From: Acidobacteriota bacterium | GTDB taxonomy: Bacteria; Acidobacteriota; Polarisedimenticolia; JACPZX01 | DNA: 60,966 nucleotides | Assembly: GCA_016195325.1 (NCBI GenBank) | Contig: JACPZX010000012.1 | Span: forward strand, 1-60,966 | Reading direction: 5' to 3' | Shown: positions 22,600-37,856 of the stretch, in pieces | Position numbering within the stretch: the stretch's first letter is position 1 | Layout: each line of letters starts with the position of its first letter | Notes under the pieces: generated by a model | Seen by the model: only the letters and a program-made list of their open reading frames with translations | Database searches by the model: none | What the model was told of the DNA's origin: nothing | Made by a program: the position numbers and the translations under genes

Positions 22600-24903
22600 C
22601 TACTTGATGCACACCGCGCGCACCTGCTTGAAGTCCGTCACCCCCTTCAGGATCTTCTCGATGCCGTCCTGAAGGAGCGTCGTCATCCCGTCCGCGATCG
22701 ACTGCTTGCGGATCTCCTCGATCGCCGCCTTCGTCTGGATGAGGCGCTTCACCGCGTCGGTGCCGACGACGAGCTCGTGGAGCGGGATGCGCCCCTTGTA
22801 CCCCGTGTCGAGGCACTCGCGGCACCCCGTGCCGCGCGAGAGCTTGAAGTCGTCGTCGTACTTGACGCCGAGACGCTCGAACCCCTCGGCGCCGTAAGCC
22901 TCCTGCATCTCCTCGAACTCCGCCCCGTCGGGATGGTACTGCTCTTTGCACTTCCCGCAGATCGTGCGCGCCAACCGCTGGGCGAGGATGCCGAGGAGGG
23001 AGTCCGCGAAGTTGAAAGGATCGATCCCCATGTCGAGGAGGCGGACGATCGTCTCCGGCGCGTTGTTCGTGTGGAGCGTCGAGAGGACGAGGTGCCCCGT
23101 CAAAGACGCCTCGATGCCGATCTGGGCGGTCTCGGTGTCTCGCATCTCGCCGACCATGATGACGTCGGGATCGGCGCGCAAGAACGAGCGCATCGCGGCG
23201 GCGAAGGTGAAGTCGATCTTCGGGTGGACCTGGCACTGCCTGAGGCCCATCTGCGTGATCTCGACCGGGTCTTCCGCCGTCCAGATCTTGAGATCGGGGG
23301 TGTTGATGTAGCCGAGGGCCGAGTGGAGCGTCGTCGTCTTCCCCGACCCGGTCGGCCCCACGCACAGGACGATGCCGTACGGCTTCGCCATGATCCTCTT
23401 GAACTCGGCGAGGTTCCGATCGCTCATCGCCATCTTCTCGAGCGGCTGCGGCTTGCTCGCGGCGAGGATGCGCATGACCACGTCCTCGTTGTTCCCCGAG
23501 GTCGGGATGGTCGCCATGCGGAGCTCGATGACGAGCTGCGGCGTCTTGAAGCGAATCTTGCCGTCCTGGGGCTTCCGGCGCTCGGAGATGTCGAGCTGCG
23601 CCATGATCTTGAAGCGCTGGACGAGCGCGTTCCGGTGCGGCCCGGGGAGCTCCATGTACTTCACGCAGTCGCCGTCCACGCGGAAGCGGATCATCGTCGG
23701 AAGGGTGGGGCCGTTCGGCTCGATGTGGATGTCGGAGGCGCCGCGGTTGTAGGCGTCCACGACGATCTGGTTCGCGAGGCGCACGATGCCGCTGTCGGTC
23801 TCGTCGACCTCGTCCTTTCGCTCTTCGACCTCGACCTCGTGCTCCCCCTCGCCCAGCTCGACGAGGATGCGGCCTAAGGAAGCGTCGGCCGGCGTCGCCT
23901 CCATCGGCTGGCCGTACGAGGTGTGGATGTACATGAGGAGGTCGTCCTTCAGGGCGACCTGCACCTCGTGGTTCGGGGCGAGGGCGAGGGCCTTGAAGCC
24001 GTCGAGCCTCACGAGATCGAGCGGGTCATCGATGGCGATGACGAGCGTCCCGCCCTTCTTCTCGACGGGGGCGACGAGGTTCTTCTTGAGGAAGTCGAAG
24101 GGGATCCGCTGCTTCAAGTCGTCGGGGATCTTCTCCCCGCCCGTGTAGTTGAAGAAGCTCAGGCGGTAGAAGTGGGAGAGGGCGGAGCCGATCTCCTCCT
24201 TCGGGATCTTGTGCTTCTCCATGAGGGCGATGGCGACGTCGGTGTTGTTCACGCGCGCGGAGGCGGCCGCGTCCTCGACGTCCTTCTCGGAGATGATCCC
24301 CTTGTCGACGAGGAGGCCGAACTTGCCGGGGCGGTTCTGCCGGGCCGCCCGGTTCTGGTTGTAGAAGGCGATGCCGAGCATGCGCGCGATCTCCTCCGCC
24401 GCCTCCTGGTCACTTTCGGTGAACGCCGGTCCGGTCGTCTTGTTGATCAGCTCGAGGACGCCGATGAGGTACTTCTCGAAGACGATGGGGACGCCGAGGA
24501 CCTGCTTCGTCTTGTACCCGGAGCTCTTGTCCCACCGCGCGTCGAATTTCAGGTGCTGGTGGATCTTCGCGAGCTCGGCGGTGTCGTAGGCGTTCACGAC
24601 GCGGACGGGCTGGCGCGAGAGGGCCGCGAACCCGGCGATGGAGGCGAACGTCTTGGGGACGCGGATCTCCCTGATGTCGCCGCCGGTCTTCTGGAGCGAG
24701 TAGAGCTCCTGATTCTTCGTGTCGATGGCGAAGATCGTCACGCGCTCGCAGCCGACGAGCTCGAGGATCTTGTCCTTCAGGTTGACGAGGATGTGGTTGA
24801 GCGACGGCGCCGAGTTGAAGAGGTTCGTGATGTCGCCGAGCTTCTTGCGGTAGGCCACCTCGAGCTGGAGGCCCTGGACGTTCGGTGCACTCTGCGCAGG
24901 CAT
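22600..24903 (-). CDS. PilB/GspE-type secretion ATPase with N-terminal GAF domain
   Basis: AAA-type traffic ATPase powering type IV pilus extension or type II secretion. The 767-residue order is: GAF domain (about 15-175: LGDITNLFNSAPSLNHILVN, GVPIVFEKYLIGVLELINKT); MshEN/GspE N-domain (about 190-340); and the ATPase with Walker A GPTGSGKTTT, Asp box TAEDPVEITQMGLRQCQVHP, Walker B DPDVIMVGEMRD, His box LTGHLVLSTLHTN and a Cys4 zinc site (CGKC, CREC). GAF domains are not part of classical GspE, so ligand or redox control of the motor is likely. Other pilus or secretion genes are not adjacent. Confidence 0.93.
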   Translation of the reverse strand: MPAQSAPNVQGLQLEVAYRKKLGDITNLFNSAPSLNHILVNLKDKILELVGCERVTIFAIDTKNQELYSLQKTGGDIREIRVPKTFASIAGFAALSRQPVRVVNAYDTAELAKIHQHLKFDARWDKSSGYKTKQVLGVPIVFEKYLIGVLELINKTTGPAFTESDQEAAEEIARMLGIAFYNQNRAARQNRPGKFGLLVDKGIISEKDVEDAAASARVNNTDVAIALMEKHKIPKEEIGSALSHFYRLSFFNYTGGEKIPDDLKQRIPFDFLKKNLVAPVEKKGGTLVIAIDDPLDLVRLDGFKALALAPNHEVQVALKDDLLMYIHTSYGQPMEATPADASLGRILVELGEGEHEVEVEERKDEVDETDSGIVRLANQIVVDAYNRGASDIHIEPNGPTLPTMIRFRVDGDCVKYMELPGPHRNALVQRFKIMAQLDISERRKPQDGKIRFKTPQLVIELRMATIPTSGNNEDVVMRILAASKPQPLEKMAMSDRNLAEFKRIMAKPYGIVLCVGPTGSGKTTTLHSALGYINTPDLKIWTAEDPVEITQMGLRQCQVHPKIDFTFAAAMRSFLRADPDVIMVGEMRDTETAQIGIEASLTGHLVLSTLHTNNAPETIVRLLDMGIDPFNFADSLLGILAQRLARTICGKCKEQYHPDGAEFEEMQEAYGAEGFERLGVKYDDDFKLSRGTGCRECLDTGYKGRIPLHELVVGTDAVKRLIQTKAAIEEIRKQSIADGMTTLLQDGIEKILKGVTDFKQVRAVCIK

Positions 24904-24982
24904 GTCGGGTGTTTCCCCCTTTCGGCCCGCGGGCGTCGCCGGCCGCGCGCGAGTTTAGTGTTCCCCGGAAGGAGCGGACAAG

Positions 24983-26071
24983 TCAGGCGCGCGCCGCCCC
25001 GGCCCCCGCGGCCTCGAGGAGCGCGGTCCGGGCGCCTTCGATCGCGCCCGCCGGGTGGGCCGCCGCGCGGATCGCCGCCGCCTCCGCCCTGAGGGCGGCG
25101 ACGCGCCCCGCCGCCTCGTGCGCCCGCGCGGCGAAGGCCGGCTCGCGCTCGGCGCGGCGCCTCAGCGCTTCGTGGGAGGCGAGGATCCGTTCGGCGGTGT
25201 GGCAGATCAGGACCATGTCGTTCCCCGACTCGATCGCGCGCGGGGCCAGCTCGTCCCAGGCGACGCGGACCGCGACCGCCTTCATCTCGAGGTCGTCCGA
25301 GATGGCGCAGCCGCGGTAGCCGCAGCGATTCCTGAGGAGGGCCGTGCTGATCTCCTTCGTGAGCGTGGCGGCGATGGGATCGGGGCCGGCGTACCAGGGG
25401 TAGTGCCCGTGGCCGACCATCACCGCCGGCGACGTCGCGCCGAGCCGGGTGAAGGGGACGAGATCCTCCCGCTCGAAGGCCTCCCGCTTCTTCTGGACCG
25501 AGGGGAGGTGATGATGCGAGTCGAGGAGCGTGTCGCCGAGGCCCGGGAAGTGCTTGATCGTCGGCGTCATCCCCGCCGCCCGGAGCCCGGCGATCGCCGC
25601 CGAGGCGCACTCGATGACCTTTTCCGGGTCGGTTCCGTAGGAGCGATCGGCGATTCCGTTCGGGGCGTCGTTCGGGCACAGATCGACGACAGGCGCGAAA
25701 TCGATGTCCATCCCCAGGGCGGCGAGGAGCTCGCCGTAGCGCTTCCAGTACTCGGTCAGTCGGGCGGCTCCGAAGGAGGCGGTGGTCCACGCGGCCGGGA
25801 GCCCCGAGATGTGGGGTGTCAGGCGCGTGACACGGCCCCCCTCCTCGTCGATCGCGAGAAGGGGAGGGGGGAATACGGCGCCTTGGATCTCCGCGGCCAG
25901 CGCCTTCAGCCCCGGGAGGGTGTCGACGTTGCGCTTGAAGAGGATGACCCCGCCGGGGCGAACGCGCTCGAGGAGAGACCGGGTCTCGGGGGTGAGCACG
26001 GTCCCGCTGATCCCGACGAAGAGGAGTTGGCCGACAGGGTCGACAGGGCGGACGGACGGTTTGATGGACAT
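24983..26071 (-). CDS. nagZ: Beta-N-acetylhexosaminidase, GH3
   Basis: NagZ removes N-acetylglucosamine from anhydro-muropeptides during cell-wall recycling. The 362-residue protein (ATG 26071) is a single GH3 barrel with PGGVILFKRNVDT, LLAIDEEGGRVTRL, DFAPVVDLCPN, RSYGTDPEKV, the catalytic His loop IKHFPGLGDTLLDSHHHLP, PAVMVGHGHYP and the nucleophile Asp in CAISDDLEMKAV. It has no second GH3 domain and no signal peptide, consistent with cytosolic NagZ. The Ala-rich C-terminal ~60 residues look helical and less conserved. Confidence 0.92.
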   Translation of the reverse strand: MSIKPSVRPVDPVGQLLFVGISGTVLTPETRSLLERVRPGGVILFKRNVDTLPGLKALAAEIQGAVFPPPLLAIDEEGGRVTRLTPHISGLPAAWTTASFGAARLTEYWKRYGELLAALGMDIDFAPVVDLCPNDAPNGIADRSYGTDPEKVIECASAAIAGLRAAGMTPTIKHFPGLGDTLLDSHHHLPSVQKKREAFEREDLVPFTRLGATSPAVMVGHGHYPWYAGPDPIAATLTKEISTALLRNRCGYRGCAISDDLEMKAVAVRVAWDELAPRAIESGNDMVLICHTAERILASHEALRRRAEREPAFAARAHEAAGRVAALRAEAAAIRAAAHPAGAIEGARTALLEAAGAGAARA

Positions 26072-26199
26072 GCGGCCGATTCTCTCAGACGCGGCGGGCG
26101 CCTGCAACGGGTCGGGATTTTCTCGACGCGCGCGCCCGCTCGCAGGTGGGACGTCCCGTGGTTTCGGCTGGACATTCTGTTACGGAAGTCACAAATTCG

Positions 26200-26229
26200 T
26201 TGAAGCCCCGCAGAGTGCCGTGTTACGAT
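26200..26229 (+). promoter_or_regulatory. Likely promoter of the M23 peptidase gene
   Basis: TTGAAG (26200-26205), an 18-base spacer and TGT-TACGAT (26224-26229) form an extended -10 promoter about 65 bases before the ATG at 26294. AAGGAG at 26282-26287 serves as ribosome binding site. Confidence 0.55.
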
Positions 26230-26293
26230 GCGCGCGCATTTTTCCAAGCGGCATCCTTTTTTCATGGTACCACCCCGTTTCAAGGAGACCATC

Positions 26294-27208
26294 ATGAAGG
26301 GCAAGTTCTACACCGTGATGATCGTCCCTCACACGCGGGCTCGCTTCTCCAAGTTCAAGGTCAGCGCGTCTTTCGTCCTCATCCTATCCATCATCGCGCT
26401 GGCCGGCGTCGTCGCGACCGGGCTGCTCCCGATTTACGTCCACCTTTCCAAGGCGCGGGCGGCCGAGGTCCGGGATCTGAAAGCGGAGAATCGAGACCTG
26501 CGCACGGCAGGCCTGGAGGTCGACAAGAACCTGGCCGGCCTGAGGGAAAGGCTCGCCTTCTTCGAGACGAAGGCGACCAAGTTCGCGATGATGGCCGGCG
26601 TGTCGGATCTGCCGTCCGCGCAGCCGGTCGGGGGCGTCCGCGAGCCGGCAGAGAGCTTGGCGCGTGGCCCGAGAGGGACGGGGGCCGTCAACGGCCGCGT
26701 CCTCCGCGAGGAGATGCAGACCCTCGACGAGCGGAGCGGAGTCCTCAAGGACTCGTTCGGCATCCTCGAGAAGGTCTACCACGACCAGTCGCTCCTCCTC
26801 GCCTCCACGCCGTCGATCGCCCCGGTGCACGGGATGATCGCGTACGGGTTCCAGTACCGGCGCGACCCCTTTACCGGACAGAGAGCGTTTCACGAAGGCC
26901 TCGACATCGTCGCCAACGCGGGGACGAAGGTCATCGCCCCGGCCGACGGCGTCGTGACGCAGGTGATGCGCGACGCCGGGTACGGCAACGTCATCTTCAT
27001 CTCGCACGGCAACGAGATCGTCACCCGGTACGGCCACCTCAGCGGCTTCGCCGTGCGCGTCGGCCAGGAGGTCCAGCGGGGCGACACCATAGGCTACGTC
27101 GGCAACACCGGCCGGAGCCTCGGCGCCCACCTCCACTACGAGGTCCTCTACCAGGGCTCGAAGGTCGATCCGATCAACTACATCCTCGACACCGACCAGA
27201 TCTCCTGA
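26294..27208 (+). CDS. Membrane-anchored M23 (LytM-like) metallopeptidase
   Basis: Peptidoglycan endopeptidase or LytM-type activator of cell-wall hydrolases. The 304-residue protein has a short cytoplasmic start, a membrane anchor (ASFVLILSIIALAGVVATGL), a coiled-coil linker (ARAAEVRDLKAENRDLRTAG, NLAGLRERLAFFETKA) and a C-terminal M23 domain. Zinc ligands are visible in FHEGLDIVANAGTKVIAPAD (H, D) and in HLHYEV; GHLSGFAVRVGQEVQRGDTI is the usual third block. All metal ligands are present, so an active enzyme is expected. ATG 26294 is chosen by its Shine-Dalgarno. It precedes secA but has its own terminator. Confidence 0.9.
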   Translation: MKGKFYTVMIVPHTRARFSKFKVSASFVLILSIIALAGVVATGLLPIYVHLSKARAAEVRDLKAENRDLRTAGLEVDKNLAGLRERLAFFETKATKFAMMAGVSDLPSAQPVGGVREPAESLARGPRGTGAVNGRVLREEMQTLDERSGVLKDSFGILEKVYHDQSLLLASTPSIAPVHGMIAYGFQYRRDPFTGQRAFHEGLDIVANAGTKVIAPADGVVTQVMRDAGYGNVIFISHGNEIVTRYGHLSGFAVRVGQEVQRGDTIGYVGNTGRSLGAHLHYEVLYQGSKVDPINYILDTDQIS

Positions 27209-27217
27209 CCCCCTCCC

Positions 27218-27245
27218 GCGGGCCGGCCCTGAGAGTCCGGCCCGC
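27218..27245 (+). terminator. Hairpin terminator after the M23 gene
   Basis: GCGGGCCGG (27218-27226) and CCGGCCCGC (27237-27245) form a perfect 9-bp stem with a 10-base loop, ten bases after the stop. No T-tract follows, so termination may depend on other factors. Confidence 0.55.
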
Positions 27246-27256
27246 AACCCCCTGCC

Positions 27257-27286
27257 TTGACGTGAGCTTAGGCGGCTGTCTATGAT
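27257..27286 (+). promoter_or_regulatory. secA promoter
   Basis: TTGACG (27257-27262), 18-base spacer and TATGAT (27281-27286) are the best promoter match in the window. Transcription should start near 27293, leaving a leader of about 140 bases before secA. Confidence 0.7.
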
Positions 27287-27288
27287 GC

Positions 27289-27423
27289 GTCGCAACGTCC
27301 AAGGTGCGCCCCCGATTCGGGGACGCGACCCGCTGAAGCCGGCGGCCTGACGGCCGGCCCCAATCCAGCGCGGCGACCACCGAGTGGCCAGATCCCCGGG
27401 GGGTGGTGCACCCCGGCGCGGAG
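27289..27423 (+). promoter_or_regulatory. Structured secA leader RNA
   Basis: Three consecutive helices can be drawn. First: GTCGC/GTCC (27289-27300) with GGAC/GCGAC (27321-27329). Second: CGCTG (27331-27335) with CAGCG (27366-27370), enclosing GCCGG/CCGGC (27338-27342 with 27354-27358). Third: a hairpin at 27396-27416 with loop GTG, ending just before the GGAG ribosome site. No known riboswitch signature was recognised. The third helix could mask or expose translation initiation of secA. Confidence 0.4.
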
Positions 27424-27433
27424 TCGAGCTCAC

Positions 27434-30145
<2,712 letters not shown>

Positions 30146-30158
30146 GGAGAGACGGGCG

Positions 30159-30659
30159 ATGGCGATGCCGCAGTCCGAGAAGAACTTCCTGGAGAAGGTC
30201 GCCGATCTCATCCCCGGCCTCGCCGGCTACCGCGCGAAGGAAGCCCGGCGCGACACCGACAAGAGGCTGAGGGAGCACGTCGCCTCACGGCTCGACGATC
30301 TCCGCGCGAGAGTCGAGGAGATCAAGCTGGCGGCGACGGGGGAAGGGGACCTCGACATGCTCGACGATCTGGGGCGCCTCGATTCCCGCATCCAGCGCAC
30401 CGCCGACGCTCTCCGCTTCGCCGACTACGGCTACAGCGGCTTTTTCGACCAGGTGAAGATCCGCGAGGAGGAGCTCGACCGCCTCTACGCGTACGATGAG
30501 GCGATCCTCGGCGACCTCGATCTCCTGGAGCGCGACCTCGGATCGCTGAAGTACGAAGCGATCGGGACGCTGACGCTCCGCGAGGTCGAGGGGATCCTCG
30601 CCTCGATCGAGCTCAAGGTCTCGAACCGCAAGTACCTCTTCGACACGCCCACGACCTGA
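30159..30659 (+). CDS. Coiled-coil hypothetical protein next to SPFH gene
   Basis: The 166-residue acidic/basic helical protein begins at ATG 30159 ([20 protein letters not shown]). It continues with [40 protein letters not shown] and [20 protein letters not shown], and ends YLFDTPTT. It has no signal or membrane segment and is mostly predicted helix. I cannot name a domain. It stands between secA and the SPFH gene with 31 bases to the latter, and such a pair probably works together at a membrane-associated assembly. That role is inference from gene order. Confidence 0.65.
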   Translation: MAMPQSEKNFLEKVADLIPGLAGYRAKEARRDTDKRLREHVASRLDDLRARVEEIKLAATGEGDLDMLDDLGRLDSRIQRTADALRFADYGYSGFFDQVKIREEELDRLYAYDEAILGDLDLLERDLGSLKYEAIGTLTLREVEGILASIELKVSNRKYLFDTPTT

Positions 30660-33314
<2,655 letters not shown>

Positions 33315-33320
33315 CGCCCG

Positions 33321-34121
33321 TCACCTGACGCGCATCTCCACGAGCTTCTTCAGCAGGAGCGTCGCGACCGCGAGCAGCGTCAGAAGCGATGCGACCGCGA
33401 AGCAGGCGGCGAACTGGTACTCGTTGTAGAGGATCTCGACGTGGAGCGGGATCGTGGTCGTCACGCCGCGGATGTGCCCCGACACCACCGACACGGCCCC
33501 GAATTCGCCCATCGCGCGCGCGTTGCAGAGCACGGCGCCGAAGAGGAGCCCCCACCGGATCTTCGGGAGCGTGACGCGCGCGAACATCTGCCACCCCGAG
33601 GCCCCGAGCGTGAGGGCGGCCTCCTCCTCCTCGCACCCCTGGGACTGCATCAGCGGGATCAGCTCGCGCGCCACGAACGGGAGCGTGACGAAGGTCGTCG
33701 CGAGGACGATCCCGGGGACGGCGAAGATGATCTTCACGTCGTGATCGGCGAGCCACGGCCCGAGCATCCCCTGGAGGCCAAAGAGGAGCACGTAGACCAG
33801 CCCCGAGACGACCGGCGAGACCGAGAGGGGCAGATCGATGAGCGTGATGAGCGCGCTCTTTCCGCGGAAGTCGAAGCGGGAGATGGCCCACGCGGCCGCG
33901 ACGCCGAAGACGACGTTGAGGGGGACGACGACGGCGGCCGTGAGGAGCGTGAGCCGGATGGCGGCGCGCGCGTCGGGCTCGACGAGCGAGGCGAGGTAGA
34001 CGCCGGCGCCCTTCCTGAAGGCCTCGACGAAGACCGCGGCGAGCGGGACGAGGAGGAAGAGGGCCACGAAGGCGAGCGCCGCGGCGATCAGGAGGGTGCG
34101 GACGGCGCGGGACTCCATCAC
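33321..34121 (-). CDS. cysW: Sulfate ABC transporter permease CysW
   Basis: Inner-membrane permease of the sulfate/thiosulfate importer. The 266-residue protein has about six transmembrane helices, starting with [20 protein letters not shown]. The permease signature is [20 protein letters not shown] and [19 protein letters not shown]. The EAA loop, which contacts the ATPase, is [20 protein letters not shown], followed by [20 protein letters not shown]. It is the last gene of the operon; its ATG overlaps the cysT stop by four bases. The pairing of CysW with CysT and Sbp fits the standard heteromeric transporter. Confidence 0.93.
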   Translation of the reverse strand: MMESRAVRTLLIAAALAFVALFLLVPLAAVFVEAFRKGAGVYLASLVEPDARAAIRLTLLTAAVVVPLNVVFGVAAAWAISRFDFRGKSALITLIDLPLSVSPVVSGLVYVLLFGLQGMLGPWLADHDVKIIFAVPGIVLATTFVTLPFVARELIPLMQSQGCEEEEAALTLGASGWQMFARVTLPKIRWGLLFGAVLCNARAMGEFGAVSVVSGHIRGVTTTIPLHVEILYNEYQFAACFAVASLLTLLAVATLLLKKLVEMRVR

Positions 34122-34948
34122 GATCCTCCCGCCCGCCGCCTGGCGGCCGCCTGGAGGACGTTCACGACGAGGAGCATCGCGAACGAGAAGACCAGCATGA
34201 CCACGGCGAGGGCCGTCGCCCCCGCGACGTCGTACTGCTCGAGCTTCGTCACGATCAGGAGCGGCGTGATCTCGGTCCGCATCGGCATGTTGCCGGAGAT
34301 GAAGACGACGGAGCCGTACTCCCCCACGGCGCGCGCGAAGGCGAGCGTGAAGCCGGTCACGGCCGCGGGGGCCGCGACGGGGAGGATGACGCGCCGGAAG
34401 GTCTGAAGCCGGCCGGCGCCGAGGCTGGGGGCCGCCTCCTCCATCGCCGGGTCGAGCCCCTCGAGGACCGGCTGCACCGTGCGCACCACGAAGGGGAGGC
34501 CGACGAACGTCAGCGCGAGGACGACGCCGAGCCGGGAGTAGGCGGCGTGGACGCCGATCGCCTCGAGCGGCCGGCCGAGCCAGCCGTGCGGTGCGTAGAT
34601 CGTCGTCAGCGTCACCCCGGCGACGGCGGTCGGGAGGGCGAACGGCAGATCGACGAGGGCGTCAATGAGCTTCCTTCCAGGGAAGGTGTACCGGACCAGC
34701 ACCCATGCCACCAGGAAGCCGCAGACGAGGTTGACGAGCGCGGCGAAAAGCGAGGCGCCGAAGGTGAGCTCGTAGGAGGCGATCGCGCGGGGATCGGTGA
34801 CGGCGGCGCGGAACTTCTCCCACGTCATCGCCGACGTCCTGAGGAGGAGGGCGGTGAGCGGGATGAGGACGACGAGGCTCAGGTAGAAGAGCGTGAACCC
34901 CATCGTGAGGCCGAAGCCCGGGAGGATCCGGCGCCTCCTGTCACCCAT
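34118..34948 (-). CDS. cysT: Sulfate ABC transporter permease CysT
   Basis: The second permease of the sulfate importer, 276 residues. It begins with a basic start and [20 protein letters not shown], has [20 protein letters not shown] and [20 protein letters not shown], the EAA loop [20 protein letters not shown], and [20 protein letters not shown]. These match CysT/CysU. It starts three bases after the sbp stop and overlaps cysW, so all three are translated together. It forms the heterodimeric channel with CysW. Confidence 0.93.
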   Translation of the reverse strand: MGDRRRRILPGFGLTMGFTLFYLSLVVLIPLTALLLRTSAMTWEKFRAAVTDPRAIASYELTFGASLFAALVNLVCGFLVAWVLVRYTFPGRKLIDALVDLPFALPTAVAGVTLTTIYAPHGWLGRPLEAIGVHAAYSRLGVVLALTFVGLPFVVRTVQPVLEGLDPAMEEAAPSLGAGRLQTFRRVILPVAAPAAVTGFTLAFARAVGEYGSVVFISGNMPMRTEITPLLIVTKLEQYDVAGATALAVVMLVFSFAMLLVVNVLQAAARRRAGGS

Positions 34949-34951
34949 CGT

Positions 34952-35962
34952 TCAGCGTCCCGGCTGGTAGATCTGGTCGAAGATCGCGCCGTCGGCGAAA
35001 TGAACCCGGTTCGCCGTTCGCCAGTCGCCGGAGACATCCTTCAACGTGAAGAGATCGACTTTCGGAAAAAGAGCCGAGGCCTTCGCGAGCGCGGCGGGGT
35101 CGGTCGGCCGGTAGTAGTGCTTTGCCGCGATCGCCTGCCCCTCGGGGGAGTAGAGGTACGCGAGATACTCCTCCGCCACCGCGCGCGTCCTGTGCCTGTC
35201 GGCGACGCGGTCGACGAGGGCGACGGCCGGCTCGGCGAGGATGCTCGTCGGCGGCGCGACGACCTCGAACCGGTCCGTTCCCAGGTCGCGCCCGGCGAGG
35301 AGGATCTCGTTCTCCCAGTTGATCAGCACGTCGCCGATCCCCCGCTCGATGAAGGTCGTGGTGGCCCCGCGGGCTCCCGAGTCGAGCACCGGCACGTTCC
35401 TGAAGAGCTTTCCGATGAACTCCTTCGCCTTCGCCTCGTCGCCGCCGCTCTTCCGGAGGGCGTACCCCCACGCGGCGAGGTAGTTCCAGCGGGCGGCGCC
35501 CGAAGTCTTCGGGTTCGGCGTGATCACGGAGATCCCGGGTTTCACGAGATCGTCCCAGTCCCGGATCCCCTTCGGGTTCCCCTTGCGGACGAGGAAGATG
35601 ATCGTCGAGGTGTAGGGGGAGCTGTTCTTCGGGAGCCGGCCCTGCCAGTCGCGGGGAAGCAGCTTCGCGTTCTCGGCGATGGCGTCGATGTCGAAGGCGA
35701 GGGCGAGCGTCACGACGTCGGCCTCGAGGCCGTCGATGACGGAGCGCGCCTGCTTGCCCGACCCGCCATGCGACTGCCGCACCGTCACGGTGTCGCCGGT
35801 CTTCTCCTTCCAGTGCCTCGCGAAGGCCGCGTTGTAGTCCTGGTAGAGCTCGCGCGTCGGATCGTAGGACAAGTTGAGCAGCGTGATCTCCGCCGCGGGG
35901 GCCCCCGTCGCGATCGCCGCCGCGACGCCCATCGCGAGAAGCGCCGTTCTGCAAGGATTCAC
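34952..35962 (-). CDS. sbp: Sulfate-binding periplasmic protein
   Basis: Periplasmic sulfate/thiosulfate receptor of 336 residues. GTG 35962 is chosen because GGAGGTG lies five bases upstream and the product then opens with a signal peptide ([18 protein letters not shown]). Signatures are [40 protein letters not shown] (the oxyanion site), [20 protein letters not shown] and [14 protein letters not shown]. The GTG overlaps the cysA stop by four bases. This places the receptor between the ATPase and permease genes, in an uncommon order. Confidence 0.93.
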   Translation of the reverse strand: MNPCRTALLAMGVAAAIATGAPAAEITLLNLSYDPTRELYQDYNAAFARHWKEKTGDTVTVRQSHGGSGKQARSVIDGLEADVVTLALAFDIDAIAENAKLLPRDWQGRLPKNSSPYTSTIIFLVRKGNPKGIRDWDDLVKPGISVITPNPKTSGAARWNYLAAWGYALRKSGGDEAKAKEFIGKLFRNVPVLDSGARGATTTFIERGIGDVLINWENEILLAGRDLGTDRFEVVAPPTSILAEPAVALVDRVADRHRTRAVAEEYLAYLYSPEGQAIAAKHYYRPTDPAALAKASALFPKVDLFTLKDVSGDWRTANRVHFADGAIFDQIYQPGR

Positions 35963-37839
35963 GATCTCACCTCCGTTCGCGCCGTCTCGCCGGAGCGGAC
36001 GACGAGGATGGGCCACCTCCTGCCGTGCTCGATCAGCTCGCGGGCGGCGCCGCTGAGGCGAAGCTCCGCGTCGCCCCCCTGGATCGGCGCGCCGAGCACG
36101 AGGAGGTCGGCCCGGCTTTCCGCGAGCTCTTCGCCGACCTCGCGCGCGACCGCGCCGCGCCGCGGGCGTCCCCGCGACGGGACGCCGATCGTCTTCAGCG
36201 ACGTGACCCCGGCCGCGAGGAAGCGCTCCGCCTGCCCGGCCGCGTTATCCGGCGCTCCGGGGGAGAGGACGGTGAGGATCCGGATCTCCGCGCCGAAGTG
36301 CCGGACGACCCGCCCCGCGAAGAGGATCGTCTGCTTGCCCGGCTCTCCGACCGCGGCGGAGACGAGCACGCGCGCGGGCGGCCCGGACTCGACTCTCTCG
36401 CCGGGAACGAGCAGCAGGTGGGCGTCGCTCGCGCGCAGGAGGCGCTCGACCGAATCGCCGAGGTCGCGCGCGGGGAGCCCGGCGACGATGATGTCGTACG
36501 GCTCGGCCCCCGAGGCGATCGCCTCGACCGTGATCTCCCGCGAGGTCCGGGCGTCCCGCACGTTCGCGCCGGCGAGGACTTCGCGGGCGCGGCGGATCTC
36601 GGCATCCTGGTCGGCCTCCCCGATCGCGAGAAGGGAGACGGTCGGGTGCGCGAGGCGGGCGAGCTGCGCGGCGAATGCGAGCGCCGCCCGCGCCCCCGGC
36701 GTGCCGTCGAGGAGGATGAGGAGGCTCAGGCCCGGATGCGCGAGGGTGTGGATCCGCCGGACGCCGACCCAGGTGCTCTCGCCGGGCTTCAGGGGATGCC
36801 GGAGCGCCTGGTCCTGGGAGCGCAGCGCCTCGACGCGAAGATGGTCGCCGCCAAAAGCAGGGGCCGGGGCGATCTGGCGCACCCCGGGGAGGGGAGGGAG
36901 TCTCAGCGTGAGCTTCTCGAGGGTCCCTGAGAAGATCCGCTCCTCGACCGTCCCCTGCCCGAGGACGGGGGAGGCGATCGCCTCCCGCGATTCCCGGAGG
37001 AGGACGTCCTCCGGGCGGAAGAGGACCTGCACGCGTCGCGTCGCGCCGGCGCCGCCGTCCGGGAGAGGCGCGGCCATCGACACCCCTCCGACGCGGACCT
37101 CGCCGCCGCTCGCGACGCCGATCATGAGGTTGGCCCTTCCGAGGAACGTCGCCGCGAACTCCGTGCGTGGCCTCAGGTACAGATCCTGAGGGGAGCCGAC
37201 CTCGAGGAGCCTCCCGTAGGTCATCACGCCGATCCGATCGGCCAGCTCGAAGGCCTCCTCCTGATCGTGCGTGACGAAGATCGTCGTGACGCCGAGCTCT
37301 CTCTGAACCGCGCGAATCGTCCGGCGCAGGTCGCTCCGGATGCGAGCGTCGAGCGCGCCGAAGGGCTCGTCCATCAACAGCACCGAGGGGCGGTGGGCGA
37401 GGGCGCGCGCGAGAGCGACGCGCTGCTGCTGCCCCCCCGAGAGCTGCCCCGGCATCCTCCCGCCGAACCCCGAGAGGCCGACGAGCCCGAGGAGCTCCTC
37501 GACGCGCCGCCGCCTCTCGGCCTCCGCCGCCCTCCGGATGCTGAGCGCGAAGCCGACGTTCTCGGCCACCGTCATGTGCTTGAAAAGGGCGTAGTGCTGG
37601 AAGACGAAGCCGACGCCGCGCTTCTGCGCGGGGGTGAGCGTCACGTCGCGCCCGTGGAGGACGATCCTGCCGTGATCGGCGGCGGTGAGCCCCGCGATCA
37701 TCCTGAGAATCGTGCTCTTCCCGCTGCCGCTGGGGCCGAGGAGAACGAAGAGCTCGCCGTCCCCGATCTCGACGGAGACGCGGCTGACGACGGCGTGCCC
37801 CTCGTAGAACTTCGCGAGATCCTCGAGGACGATCGACAT
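35959..37839 (-). CDS. cysA: Sulfate transporter ATPase CysA fused to two UspA-like domains
   Basis: The 626-residue protein begins (ATG 37839) with a full ABC ATPase: Walker [17 protein letters not shown]-loop [20 protein letters not shown], signature [20 protein letters not shown], Walker [21 protein letters not shown] and H-loop [11 protein letters not shown]. About residues 235-370 form a TOBE-like regulatory region. The remainder is unlike normal CysA (~350 residues). It holds two universal-stress-protein-like modules, starting [20 protein letters not shown] and [20 protein letters not shown], the second ending in [12 protein letters not shown]. The fusion would couple sulfate import to nucleotide or stress sensing. 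Gene order is rrf2, cysA, sbp, cysT, cysW. Confidence 0.9.
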   Translation of the reverse strand: MSIVLEDLAKFYEGHAVVSRVSVEIGDGELFVLLGPSGSGKSTILRMIAGLTAADHGRIVLHGRDVTLTPAQKRGVGFVFQHYALFKHMTVAENVGFALSIRRAAEAERRRRVEELLGLVGLSGFGGRMPGQLSGGQQQRVALARALAHRPSVLLMDEPFGALDARIRSDLRRTIRAVQRELGVTTIFVTHDQEEAFELADRIGVMTYGRLLEVGSPQDLYLRPRTEFAATFLGRANLMIGVASGGEVRVGGVSMAAPLPDGGAGATRRVQVLFRPEDVLLRESREAIASPVLGQGTVEERIFSGTLEKLTLRLPPLPGVRQIAPAPAFGGDHLRVEALRSQDQALRHPLKPGESTWVGVRRIHTLAHPGLSLLILLDGTPGARAALAFAAQLARLAHPTVSLLAIGEADQDAEIRRAREVLAGANVRDARTSREITVEAIASGAEPYDIIVAGLPARDLGDSVERLLRASDAHLLLVPGERVESGPPARVLVSAAVGEPGKQTILFAGRVVRHFGAEIRILTVLSPGAPDNAAGQAERFLAAGVTSLKTIGVPSRGRPRRGAVAREVGEELAESRADLLVLGAPIQGGDAELRLSGAARELIEHGRRWPILVVRSGETARTEVRS

Positions 37840-37856
37840 GCAGGCGGGTCTCCGCG

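Noticed and set aside
27284-27352. A 22-codon ORF in the secA leader as a SecM-like arrest peptide
   Set aside because: Its ATG overlaps the promoter -10, so it would precede the transcription start, and it has no signal peptide or arrest motif.
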